Below are positions 1 to 11,300 of a stretch of DNA of 64,000 nt, in pieces. The translations under genes were made by a program, and so were the position numbers. Under the pieces are notes generated by a model that saw only the letters and a list, made by a program, of their open reading frames with translations, did not search any database and had not been told where the DNA came from. The stretch comes from Symsagittifera roscoffensis (Eukaryota; Xenacoelomorpha; Acoela; Convolutidae): contig NC_087067.1 in the NCBI RefSeq assembly GCF_963678635.1, positions 24,001,547-24,065,546 on the forward strand, written 5' to 3'. The first letter of the stretch is position 1, and each line of letters starts with the position of its first letter.

Positions 1-1
1 C

Positions 2-3000
2 AAGGAACTGGGAAAGTTGAAGTCGCATTACAAAAAAGAGCATGATAAAGAAGACAAAATTCTCTACTTTGACAAATGTAGAAATGAAGCGATTGAGCTG
101 AGTTATCAAGTAGATTTTGAACAAGATCTCTCAGAGTTTGTTGAGTACGAACTGTTTAGCGGTGCCCGGAAGTTGAAATCCAAACGGAAACTGCCAGAAA
201 AGCCGGAAAACATAGTAGATAGCGAAAACCAACCAGATTGTTCAGCTGTGGACGACGAAAGTGTGCCGGAGAGAAAGAAAGCCAGGATCGAGTCTGAAAA
301 AGAAGTAGCGAATGTTGAAATGGAAGAAAAGCTAGATTTGCCCCAAGAAGAAGAGGAAATTATGGAAGAAAATCAAGACGACAATCAAGAAGAGGATGAC
401 GAAGAAGAAGAAATAGTGGAAGATAAACCAGCAAAACATTCAAAAGGAAAGAAAGGATCTTCCAAGAAAGACAAAAGTGGAAAGGGCAAGAAAAAGAAGG
501 CCGGTAAAAAGGGAAGTAGCAAGAAGGGAAATGCGTCTGGAAGTACTGAGTTGCCATGTTCGACTAGAAAGACCTCCCCTAGAAGATCGGCTCATCGCCA
601 AAGTGAAATCGAAATCTCAATTGAGGACGATGATGGCAGTGAAATTAAAATGAAGTTTGATGCGGATGATGACGACTATATGAACGACGAAGAATTCATG
701 CAGAATCTGCATCTGAACGCGTCTAATGAAAGTGATCCTGATTATGGAAATGGAGCTCAGTTGCCGAACTCGAAGAAAAAGAAGAAGAAAAACGTGAAAG
801 GAAAGAAGGGCAAAAAGAAGCCAGGACAGTCGCCCAAAATAGTTGAGGAGGAACTGGAAATAGAAATTGAACCAGAACAGATGATGGATGATGAAGAAGA
901 GATTGAGGAGTCGCAGAGTCCGTTGCCGGTTCCTTCGTCAACTCGGTCTTCGGGTAAGTCCAGTAAAGGAAGACCTCGAAAGGATGCATCGCAGTCGCCG
1001 GTAGCGTCCAAGAGTCCCACGAAAGAAAAATCTCAAAAGGAAAAAGAAAGTAAAAGTTCGAAGTCAAAATCAAGTCCAAAAGGCTCAAAGGGAAGAGGAA
1101 GGTCAAAGACTCCGACGAAGTCAAATCAGAAAGCAGAAGAAAACACAAACGAGGTCGATGAAAAGGTTATAGCTGAGATATTGGCCAATGAGAGCAAGAA
1201 GTTTCCCTCTCAGAAAGTGAAAGAAGCCACTAAAAGTTTGAATGCTGAAGTTGAACCAACTTCGAATGATGCTGAAAATTGCTCACTAACTGATCAGTCA
1301 AAAATGTCCCCCGAAATTAAAAAGAAGCCGGAGAAAAAGTTCGAATGTCATTTGTGTTTGGATAAGTTCATAATGGTAGCAAAGTTCGAACGTCACATGA
1401 CAGACGTGCATAAAATAGAAAAACCGTGGAAGTGCGAAAGTTGTGAAATGTCTTTCAAAAGATACTTTCTGATGTCGCAGCATGTAAAAATGCGTCATGC
1501 AGATGACAACGAGGACGAAGAGGAGGAACGTATAAGTAGCCAATCAGATCGCTGCTCTGAAAATGACGTCAGTGGAGTTGAACAATCAGAAAACGATGGC
1601 GAACCCGACGAAATGCCATTGGCTCATAACCTTGTAAATAAACCCCTGGCACATTACAATCCTCTGGACCATTTAAAACATAAACATTCCAACAATATTT
1701 TGCCTCCGCCAGTTTTGAGCAATAAAACACAGCCTGTTTTGAAGCAGGAATCAGTGGAAGCTGCCGCTGATGTAAAAACTGGTAAGTTTAAGTCTCAAAA
1801 TGAAGAAGCGTGGGTTCAAAAAGGACCCGAAAATGAAGACTCGAGCACCGTTGATTACAAAAACGAAACTTCGGTGTCGAATAGTACTGCTATTTATGCA
1901 CAACAGCAGTCGTGCTCAATGGATGCAGAAACATCACAGGCGCTGCAGGCTATTGCGGAGTTCTCATCGGAACAAATTCTTCTGCAGGGAGACTATGGAA
2001 ATAGCACTATGGACAAGGAGTTTTTGTCGTCTGGAAAAGGAGCGACGAATAACGATGTCGAGTCACTTAACTTATCAGAATCACATAGTAAAGATAAAGA
2101 CAAAAAACGCAAATTGAAGGTAGCAAGAACATTTGTGTGCGAACATTGCGATCCACAAGTCGAGTTCAACCATGCAAATAGGTGGTCGAAACATCTGGCA
2201 GAGAAACATGATATAAAGAAACCGTTCAAGTGTGAATTGTGTAGCAAAAGTTTTTCTAGTCAGCAGGCATTAGATAATCACGTAAAGCGATGTGGAACCG
2301 GGGCTGGTGAGGCTTCGTCAATAGATCCAGCTAACTCTGCTCTTAGGTGTAACAAATGCAATATTGAAATTAAATCTATGAAGCAATATACTCTACACAT
2401 GTCAGGCGACCATTCATCCGCAGTTCCTTATCTGTGTCAGCTATGTACATACCAGTTTCCAAGAGCCAGTGTGCTAGCCGAACATCTCAGGTCAGCACAC
2501 AGTGTCGTAGTCAAAGAAAGCCAACTGGTCCCGCTTACTTGCTCTCCGATGAGACAAAACGAACCGCCGCCGCCGACGCCGGATAAAACTTCGTCGCCTA
2601 GCGTGACGATAGAGCCCGTAGAAAAAAGCATAGCAGCTATATCAAAACAGAGTATTGCTTGTGAAAGCCCAACCACTACCACTACACCTGTGAAGAAAAA
2701 ATCCGCGAAGAACAGTCCGAAAATAAGTTCTAATCCCGAAAGTATCAGTAATGTCAGTCTCAATCCAGCCGTGGTTTCGGTTTCAAACTCACACCTGATT
2801 CAATCGGAGGCATCCGCAGTTGCAATACAACCGGAAAACGTTTCTTCTAATCCAACACTAGCGCCACAGCCCTTCATAACAACAGGTAGTGAGCCAAAAG
2901 CCTTGACAATATCAGTAGCTGCTGCAGCTCAAAACTTATCTGAAACGACGGCTTCGATGAATGATTCTCAAGGACAAAATGGGGACAAGAAACCAAAGCA

Positions 3001-4219
3001 GACTCAATGTCAGATTTGTTTCAAGTGGATGGACAAAAACTATTTCCAGGATCACATGAATCTCCACAATGGAAACAAGCCGTATGAGTGCGAGATTTGT
3101 AAGCAGAGGTTTGCTCAACGAGCTGGACTCGCATACCATAAGAAGAACCAACACTCGAGCACACCTGGAAACTCCGGAACTTCATCTGTACACAGTGGGA
3201 AACAGACAACGTTGGGTTCCTCCTCGTCAAACCCAGTTAATCCTGCAACATCGTTGATCCAAAATGGAAATGCGAACCTATCGTCTAATGTTCCAATTGC
3301 GATTGCACCTGTAATGAGGAACATTACAGCTGCGACAACCTTAGCATCTGGTTCAAGTTTAGAATCAACAGGGAAAAATGTTACAACGGGATCTCCAACG
3401 GTAGCCCAAACATTTCCTCTAATGGAGCTAAATGGACAAACATTAGTAGCTACTACCACCAGTACGAAACCTGGGAGTCAAAATCAATCCCAGTCAAAGC
3501 CAGTTGCACCAGCAGTTCCAACAAAGGCGATGGAAATGATCTTGCATAAAAACCGAACGATTCTCCCAGCCAGTGCCAAACCGGCAGCTGTAGCGCCAGT
3601 GATACCGGCTGCGAAGAATAGTCCGCAGCCTTCGGCTATTATTATTCCCGCAACATCGGCTGGCAAAACGACGTTCCAGTTAGCGAGCGACGGGAAACAA
3701 ACGCCTGTGGGAGCTAATTTCATTCTGACACCTTTTTCAGCTGGAAAGGCAAACAGTGGCAGTATTGACAATAGTATGAAGCAAGCAGTTTCAACAACGA
3801 AACCAATTGCTCCGAAGAAACAGGGAAAGCCGGCCAATAGCAGCGGATCTAAAAAATCAACCAGTACTGGCCAGAAGAAAGTGTTACCTGCCCCTATTTT
3901 GCCGGCACCGAACGCAAGCGAGGTATTGAAAGCACTGAATTGCTCTGAGACTCTTGGCGAACCGACTCAATCTGTAGAATCATCAGGAACTGCATCAAGC
4001 AATGAATCCGAAAAGCATTTGAATCAGGAATCGGCTGTTGTGCATGATATTGCACCACAGCTGGACACTAGTCAAAGTAACCTTGTATCGAAAAGTACAG
4101 AAAGTTTCACTGCTCAACAACAAAACTCGAGTAAGTCAATTGAGACGGAGGGACCGCCGGTGTCTGTGGCTACGACGGAAGAAACCTCCAAAGCAGATTC
4201 AGTTGAAAACAAAACGTGA
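2..4219 (+). CDS. Large C2H2 zinc-finger protein, 5'-partial
   Basis: The frame is open from the first bases to a TGA at 4217-4219, so the first ATG is not in the window. The opening residues (ELGKLKSHYKKEH) read as the tail of one more C2H2 finger, so the true start lies upstream. The remaining 1,400-odd residues are one exon. A long Lys/Glu/Asp-rich disordered region (about nt 150-1300) with several basic patches is followed by C2H2 fingers in pairs: about 1340-1410 and 1427-1497, 2131-2205 and 2227-2285, 2344-2412 and 2431-2500, 3004-3066 and 3082-3155. The last 1 kb is Ser/Thr/Pro/Ala/Gln-rich low complexity. The layout suggests a nuclear DNA-binding regulator, with acidic/basic tracts for chromatin or protein contacts. 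That role is inferred; I do not recognise an orthologue. Two in-frame GTAAGT-like sites (near 954 and 1780) are probably not used, because the frame stays open across them. Confidence 0.9.
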   Translation, partial: KELGKLKSHYKKEHDKEDKILYFDKCRNEAIELSYQVDFEQDLSEFVEYELFSGARKLKSKRKLPEKPENIVDSENQPDCSAVDDESVPERKKARIESEKEVANVEMEEKLDLPQEEEEIMEENQDDNQEEDDEEEEIVEDKPAKHSKGKKGSSKKDKSGKGKKKKAGKKGSSKKGNASGSTELPCSTRKTSPRRSAHRQSEIEISIEDDDGSEIKMKFDADDDDYMNDEEFMQNLHLNASNESDPDYGNGAQLPNSKKKKKKNVKGKKGKKKPGQSPKIVEEELEIEIEPEQMMDDEEEIEESQSPLPVPSSTRSSGKSSKGRPRKDASQSPVASKSPTKEKSQKEKESKSSKSKSSPKGSKGRGRSKTPTKSNQKAEENTNEVDEKVIAEILANESKKFPSQKVKEATKSLNAEVEPTSNDAENCSLTDQSKMSPEIKKKPEKKFECHLCLDKFIMVAKFERHMTDVHKIEKPWKCESCEMSFKRYFLMSQHVKMRHADDNEDEEEERISSQSDRCSENDVSGVEQSENDGEPDEMPLAHNLVNKPLAHYNPLDHLKHKHSNNILPPPVLSNKTQPVLKQESVEAAADVKTGKFKSQNEEAWVQKGPENEDSSTVDYKNETSVSNSTAIYAQQQSCSMDAETSQALQAIAEFSSEQILLQGDYGNSTMDKEFLSSGKGATNNDVESLNLSESHSKDKDKKRKLKVARTFVCEHCDPQVEFNHANRWSKHLAEKHDIKKPFKCELCSKSFSSQQALDNHVKRCGTGAGEASSIDPANSALRCNKCNIEIKSMKQYTLHMSGDHSSAVPYLCQLCTYQFPRASVLAEHLRSAHSVVVKESQLVPLTCSPMRQNEPPPPTPDKTSSPSVTIEPVEKSIAAISKQSIACESPTTTTTPVKKKSAKNSPKISSNPESISNVSLNPAVVSVSNSHLIQSEASAVAIQPENVSSNPTLAPQPFITTGSEPKALTISVAAAAQNLSETTASMNDSQGQNGDKKPKQTQCQICFKWMDKNYFQDHMNLHNGNKPYECEICKQRFAQRAGLAYHKKNQHSSTPGNSGTSSVHSGKQTTLGSSSSNPVNPATSLIQNGNANLSSNVPIAIAPVMRNITAATTLASGSSLESTGKNVTTGSPTVAQTFPLMELNGQTLVATTTSTKPGSQNQSQSKPVAPAVPTKAMEMILHKNRTILPASAKPAAVAPVIPAAKNSPQPSAIIIPATSAGKTTFQLASDGKQTPVGANFILTPFSAGKANSGSIDNSMKQAVSTTKPIAPKKQGKPANSSGSKKSTSTGQKKVLPAPILPAPNASEVLKALNCSETLGEPTQSVESSGTASSNESEKHLNQESAVVHDIAPQLDTSQSNLVSKSTESFTAQQQNSSKSIETEGPPVSVATTEETSKADSVENKT

Positions 4220-4246
4220 TAGGACTTTTTCAAACTGAAAATTTAA

Positions 4247-4252
4247 AATAAA
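4247..4252 (+). terminator. Polyadenylation signal AATAAA
   Basis: An AATAAA lies 28 bases after the zinc-finger stop codon. A second AATAAA at about 4521-4526 could serve a longer 3' UTR. Which is used cannot be told from sequence. Confidence 0.45.
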
Positions 4253-4299
4253 TTTCAATTTTCAAAACAATTGATTATTTTTGTATCTTTTCTGATGCA

Positions 4300-7200
4300 T
4301 TATGTTCTATATTTTTGTAGACTTAGAAAACAAGTTTCTTTGTATTAATTTCATTTTATGTAGCTTTAGAAACTTTAAGTGTCTTTCCTAATTGAATACG
4401 GAGTGAACGGCTGTTATTTATGTTTCAGTGTTAGATTTTTCTTTCGATCAATACAATCCTTAACCCACCATTTTATTATGCAGTATGGCTATCAAAATAG
4501 TAAAAAAAATCTTTCTTTGAAATAAATTCATAATATGAATATGTACACTTTTATGTTCTATGCATATGATTCTTTACCCGTTAATTATTTTTAACTTTCA
4601 CATGGTTGAAAAAGTTTACAGTTTCAGTATTAACAAGTGGCTTAGATATAGTGTTATTATGAATATTTCTGATTGTAAACTAAGTTTCTATCTGTCGTAC
4701 TTATACATGACGAGGGAGGTGTATATAGCAGCAACATGTCTCTCTCTTTTCTTCCCATTTCAACTGGACACAGTCTTTTAATGGTCTCTGATTTCTCTTT
4801 GTTGCATTCGTTTCTTCGCGCAGTATCGCATCTGGTCTGGTATCCATTGTCCAATTTAGATTATAAATACCTGCAATTAGATAATTTATGCTCTAAAATT
4901 CTTATTTTCCAACCTTTTCGAATAATTATTTGCAAGCATAAATTTGAAGCTAAACGAAAAACTAGTGGAATGGGAAATTGATTAGTTACCCTCTTGAATC
5001 ATTTTCCACACAGAACAAGGAAGTGGAAAATGTTTTTTTTTATAAAGAAAATATTAAAGCCGGGCTCATGCCACTCAGTTTTATTGTTCGGACCACGTCA
5101 CCGGTTTCGTTTTTTTCCCAGTCAATTTTGACTACCTCAAATAGCTCGTAGGGGTCAAGTGTGGTATCATATTAAAACCCTATTAGTCATGATTGTGTGT
5201 TCTAAAAGGATTTCCAAAGATTTGTTGAGAGGCTGACACCCAAGTTAGGTTCTTCTACAATTTTGGCGTTCTTTTAACTAAATTTACCGCTCTGCCTTGT
5301 TTAAATAGTCAATGAAGGTAGTTCGGACTATTATATAGGTCGAGATGTTTTTTTTTTCATTTTCTTTTCGGGAAAAGTTTCAAAGTTTGTTCAGGCTTGA
5401 ATTTTACTTTTTTTTGCGGTTTGACTTTTAATTTTTTTAAAAGTCCATTTCATTTCCTTTGTTAAAAGGAAAGCAAACTCCTATATCGAACAGCGAAAGT
5501 GTAAAGTTCATGAAAAACGTAATCGACTTCTAACTTCGAAATTTAATTGATCCAGTTTACCTATTGATCCATTTTTTTTCGAATTGGGTTAATTTTATCG
5601 AAAAAGTGCTAATCATAAATTGTTCTAGAAATTCCAAGATTTTTAAGGCCATAAAATGTTTGCTGGGAAATTCGAAAGTTGCGATTTTTCAAAAAAAAAA
5701 ACAAGTCAGTTTGTTTTTCTGTGTACTTGTGTTATTGACTTTTTCCAACTGTCTGTTGGCTATGTTTTTGCCTGGTTCAATTGCGATTGCGCTCTCGTAA
5801 AAAAAACAGCAAATTTAAGCAACGAAAATTGCCAAAATTTTATATCGCATTTTAAGAAAATAATTTTGGTTGGAATATTCTGTGCTAATTGCACTGAAAA
5901 CCGGCTGGCACGAATTGACGGAAAACAACAATGGTGTAGAGGGTGTTTTTTCATACGAGTTTTGACCACTTCATGGAAGGCGGTCGGAATCTTTCCGATT
6001 TTTGGACTGAGTATGACAAAATTTGGTGACACTGACAACTCAATGTTGATGATCTTCGATTCAATTATGCTGCAATTTTGACGTTGTTTTGTTAAAATAA
6101 CTTTTCATTCTGATTTTTTAACCTAATTTAATTGCCTTTTACTAAATAAAACTACAGAGTTTCGCCTTGTTTGCATGTTTTTCTCATGCATGGTGGTCGT
6201 GGCATTTTGTGCTTCTGATACAGCATCCGAAAATCATTGTTTTCTTTGAAATTGTTTTGAGTAACATCTCATGTCAAAAATTTTTAAGAATTCAATGATC
6301 GAAGTGAAGTGAAAACACATATAGGTAGCCATTTTTTCTGGAGAAAGTCCATAAATATTATTCACGATCATTTATTTTTCCGTGGTTTTGGGTTTCCTTT
6401 GAAGTTCATTTCAATCCAAATTAAAATCACTGATTGATCCAGTTTTTTGAAAAAAATATTAAGACTGATAGGTTTTAGAAGTTTAAAAAGCTTGAAGTCC
6501 ATAACAATTTTTTTGGAAATATTTTGAAAATAGTTGTCTTTTTCATTTTATTGCAATTTTTTCCAACTGTCGCTTGGCTTTGCTGTGGTACATTTTGACC
6601 TGCATATAACACGCTAATTTTTAGAAAAACGTTCAAGTGTCGAGAAAAACGTTGAAATTTTTTTGTTTTTTTTGGAACTTATTTATTTTTTTTGAAAAAA
6701 AATTGTTGTCAGATGATTACAGCTCTATCCTTTAAATTAAAACAAGGAAATTGTGAAATTGTTCATCATTTTTGGATAGTTGCTTAAGTTATCAAAAAAG
6801 CCTTTTCAGTTGTGTGGGTTTTTTTGAATTTTTTTGAGAGCATTCATGAAAAATGATCGCGCGCGCTCAGTTTTGTTCTTTGACGGCTTGATTTTTGATT
6901 GTATTTTTAAAAGTTCACTCTCAATAAACAAGCCAAAAAAAGACCAAGTATGCCTTCCAGTTTTTTAAAACTTTATTTTGCAAAAAAAGGAGCATGAGTT
7001 TTCGGTTCTTTTCTGTTTAGTTTTCACAGCGGAATAAAAATATCTTTCGATCCAGTTTTCCCTAGTTGGGTTAGTTTTTGCATTTTTTTTTGAGAAGCTA
7101 TCGGATCTATCAATTTATTGCATATTTAGTAGCGGGTTTTTTTTTAATCTCGCCATGGTTAAGTTTTCTCAACGTATTAATTTTCCATGCTGAATGAAAG

Positions 7201-8190
7201 AATTTGTTCACATTTAAGCTATATCGTATATTGCGATGCTTAAAATTTTTTTTATGAGTATTCATGTCACCAAGTTTGAAATTAGTGACCCAATATTAGG
7301 ATGTTTTGAGGGATCCCCAGGGGTTGCAGCAATTTTTGTGGTTTTTCAGGGTGTTCTCAGGAGTGGCAAATCTTGTCTCCAAATTTAGATATTAAAAACT
7401 TACGAAGTTTGAAACGGTTGCACGTCTTTTGTTACGGTTGAATTTTTTCGTAGTTTTTCTTTAAAATTTATCGTTAAGCAGTTTTTACGTTCATTACTTT
7501 TTTCAAAGCACCGGAGGTGCGTTACTCGCTTGTACGTTCTCAGTTTTTTTCGGAAATCTTTCATTATTTTTTGCCAATCGGAGTTCATCTTTTAAGTCAG
7601 TTCCGTCGATTCTTTAAACAATTCCTTCTGAGTTATCTTTCAGTTTATTGAAAATATAACAGGCCAAAAATATCATTTTTTTCAACTTTTTAAAAATGGC
7701 AGCCTTGAAAAATTCTTGGGTTGATCGACCAAAAATGGATGTAAAATAGTCGAAACCCTTAGGGAAAAGCATCCGCATCCTCCACCCCACCCTCCTGAAT
7801 CGCCGACTGACTAGAGTGCAGATGATTGAAATTATACATTTAATATTGTTTCTACACGCAATAATTTACAAAACAGTACTATCCATTTTTGCGATGCAAG
7901 CCATCGAAATAAACGTTTTCTTTTTTCATTGCTCAAGTGATATAACGCTAAGCTCTGTTTCGCTTGTGCAGAAATTGCATGCCAAGTAAATTATATTTTT
8001 ATAGACTGTCATCTAACAGCTAATTTTTTTTCGAAAACAAAAGAGCAAAAGCAATCGAAATTTAGTAGTAAGTGGGTAATTATTTACTGGAATATAAAAA
8101 TTAGCAGCAAGTGGCTAATCTATTGGAAAGTAATTCACTTGACCTAATTTAGTTGAAATAGCGCAGAACAAGTTAACAACGTTTAAGGTC
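4300..8190. repeat. Gene-free T-rich repeat DNA
   Basis: No credible coding signal. Short open frames here are AT-driven. Degenerate copies of one dispersed T-rich family are visible at about 5340-5800, 6400-6600 and 7020-7120. They share a block with 'gatccagttt', 'gggttagttt', 'gctaatcataaat' and 'ttctagaaattc'. The same block recurs at 31240-31560 and in the array at 40.1-42.3 kb. Confidence 0.6.
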
Positions 8191-8196
8191 ATTTCA

Positions 8197-8360
8197 ATGG
8201 CGGCTGTAAGCAAGGGCACTCGAAAAGCGAAAGAAAAAGCACTTAGCTCAATTGAAGACAACACAATTCAAACAGAGATCCGGAATCTGATAAATGATCT
8301 GGTGTTGACCAGTGATGATTTCGACACTCAACTCGTTGTCCAACTGATGGAAATTTTGCG
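8197..8360 (+). CDS. UVSSA: UVSSA exon 1
   Basis: Begins [16 protein letters not shown] and ends in phase 2 before GTAAGT. It encodes a basic leader and the first helix of the VHS-like domain. No TATA box is evident upstream. Confidence 0.82.
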
Positions 8361-11300
8361 GTAAGTTAACAGAAGATCAATCACTAGTTAACTAAAATCG
8401 GGTATATGATGCTGGTAAGAGTTGAATTACTTGTCTAAAGTTCGCGCGCTCGAGGTCGATCATAAGCGGTTTTTTGTTCTTGTTGACAGTTTAACATCTA
8501 TAGATAATAAATGTTCGTTATCCAACCGGAATTTAGAAAACCTGCAGTTGAGACTACAGACGACTTATGGCACAAATTGGTACAAATCGTTGCTGGAAAT
8601 TGGCCAAAAGCTTATTACCCTTTGCCATGAGCAAGGGTATTTCAACTGGGTACTACACTTTTTTCCCATAAACAACTGTGGCCATAGAATCTGCACGTGA
8701 ATTCGCACGGGTTTTACTGTAGAGGTAAGAGTAGTATGTGCATATTAGGTTAGGTATGGGCCTTAAGTGATTGTTATGAGTTCCTTCAACAGTATTCGGA
8801 GTGTCGGCTTTTATTCCGTCGGCTCATTTTCTGAATGATTTTTTTTTCAATTGCTTTTTGTTGGTTTTTATAAAAATGGTCGAAGTCTCACAAAAAGTTT
8901 TGAACAAATCTAAATCACTTTCCCTGATCCTTCCTAATAAATGTGAAAATTTTAAAATTGAAAAAAAAATTATAAGTTTTTCGAATTTTTTGAGAAATCT
9001 TTTCAAAAAAAAAATTTTTTCAAAAATTTTTTTGTTTTTGTTTTCAGGTTGCAAAATAACTTTGCTTTCAACCCTTTATGCTTTTGTTTGCTCAATCAGC
9101 TGTTCTTATTGTTTTTTTTTCTGGTGTAGGTAATTGAGTTTTCGCAATTTTTTTGTTCATGTTTGTTAAGTTTTTCTACAACAATTGAAAACATGATCTC
9201 ATTTTTTTAGTCCATGTTTTTTTTGAAAAGAAGAGGTTTCAATTCAAAAACGAGAACGAAGCAAGCTTGAATTACCAGCAAATCAGAAATATTAATATTC
9301 AAAATTTTTTGCAAGTTAAATTGAAATTGCTAGTCGAGTTCCTTGTTTTGCAAAGTCAATTTGAGTTGCTGTCTGCAATTTTTTGTTCCTTCAGTTTTGC
9401 CTAGTTTCGTTGTATTAGGATGGTAAAAACGGGAACCAAGCAAGCATCAAGTGCTACAAATCAGAAATGTTCAAAATCAATTTCTAGATAATTGTGTTCA
9501 GAATTGCTAGACGAATTTATCCTTTTTCTTTTTTTGTCCGCTAATTAAAAAATGGTTTTAGCTTTTTCTCATGTTTAGTCAATTTTGATCTGTTCTCGGG
9601 CTACATTTTTCTAAAAATAGTTCAATGGTTTATGTTTTTCTTAAATATTTGGTTGTTTTTTGGTTTGACTTTTTGGTAAACTGTTTTTTCAGTCAACTTG
9701 TTGGTCTTCTCTGATCGGATTTTTTCTTGGAAATGAAAATCGGCGTTTTTTTTGGCTTCATAGCTGTTTAAAATTAGTTAATTTTTCATCAACAGCGTAT
9801 AGTTCTTGTTCTTTTTGTTTCATTTGTTTTTTTCTAAATCTTTTTTTTTGTTGAACTTATAAAGAATAAGTTATAAGTTTTTGATTGTTTTGGAATTGAT
9901 TTTCGAAAGTTTTTGCGAAATTTCTCATTCTCATTTGTGTTGTGTTTTAGAATCGTTTTAAGATCACACTTGTTGTGTTTCTAATCTTATTTGTCTTGGC
10001 TTGTGAAAATTTGAATAATGTTGTTTTGTATTTTTGTGTCTTTCATTTACTAATTTAAAAAGTAAATCGGAGTTAGTGGTTTTTGGTCCTTTCATCAATG
10101 CAGTTTACCCATGGTTCGATCGCGTATCTTTAGAATACTTCGATGCATAGCAGGCAGGTTCAAAAAGTATACTGGAGGTACGCTGATTTTATTGCTTATA
10201 TATATTTTAAAAATGTTCTTGCAACAATTTTGTTATCTGATTTTTTGATAACTTTTTCTTGACTGATAATTTTTCCATCGCAAGTGGTGCGAAGCTTGGC
10301 TTCGCCTCTGTGTTAAAAGTTTGTTTGAATCGCTTCCAAGAAGAATGTCAGAAGTAGTCAGAATAAAGGGTGTAATAACAAAATATTGATGGTACTCGGT
10401 TGAGTAGTTGCTTTGAAGTTAATTAGTTTTATTTGAAATTTGTAAGGCGGGGTTGATTGCAAGCGGTTGCTTATCAAATAAACTAGGAAACTAGGTGTAT
10501 AATGAGCTGAACTTTTCAAGTTGCCAGCTGCCAAATTGTTGTTCAAAGCAGATACTCAGACATATTTTTTGAACGTCGCGATAGAGTTGTCTTTTGTAAT
10601 GAAAATCTTTTAAAATAGTTCATTCAGTAAATCATGTGCATTTTGGAATGAATACGAAAAAGATTAATTGTTAAACAAAAAAATGAAAGTAAACGCAGTC
10701 AAAAATATTTTTATAAAGCATTTTTTTTGGAAATTTTATTAATCTGACAATGTTAATAACGTACTGTTACTTAAGAGAACAATGGCCTTAAGAGTAGAAT
10801 AGCCTTAAGAGCAGAAAAAAATCTGATTGGTCAATACAAAATTAGCTTGCTACTGTAACTGAAAAGTGCAAAAAATATTTTGAAATTAAAAGAATCGTCT
10901 GTTGATATATTTCTTTGAAAATGAATAAAAAATGGTTCAGAAAAATTGAATCTTTTTTTTTTGGTTCACTTAAGTTCCTTGACCTTTTCTGTCTGTTGGC
11001 ACTGTTTCTCTCTATGTTTCAGTCGTCAGCCAGAGAAGCAGTTGAGATGGAGCTATGACCTTGTTTGGAGTAAGTTGCGGAGGAAGCACTCACAGCTGAG
11101 GTGGAAGTGTGTCCAGCTCCTGAACCACTTCTTCCTCAATTCCGCTCGCATCCGCAAATGGCTCATAGCTGATCTAGAGGTAAGTGCCCGATATCAGGCC
11201 GACGGAACTTCAAGCCGAACTGAAAAATAAAGGTCTTGAAGCAGCATTTATGATGGGCTGATTTTATATAATTTCAAACACCATCATAATAATATTTCTC

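Noticed and set aside
360-1148. Minus-strand open frames opposite the zinc-finger gene
   Set aside because: Low-complexity Ser/Phe-rich shadows of the Lys/Glu-rich coding strand, with no domain of their own.
2437-3837. Several minus-strand frames of 70-117 codons under the zinc-finger gene
   Set aside because: They lie wholly opposite well-supported coding sequence and look like antisense shadows.
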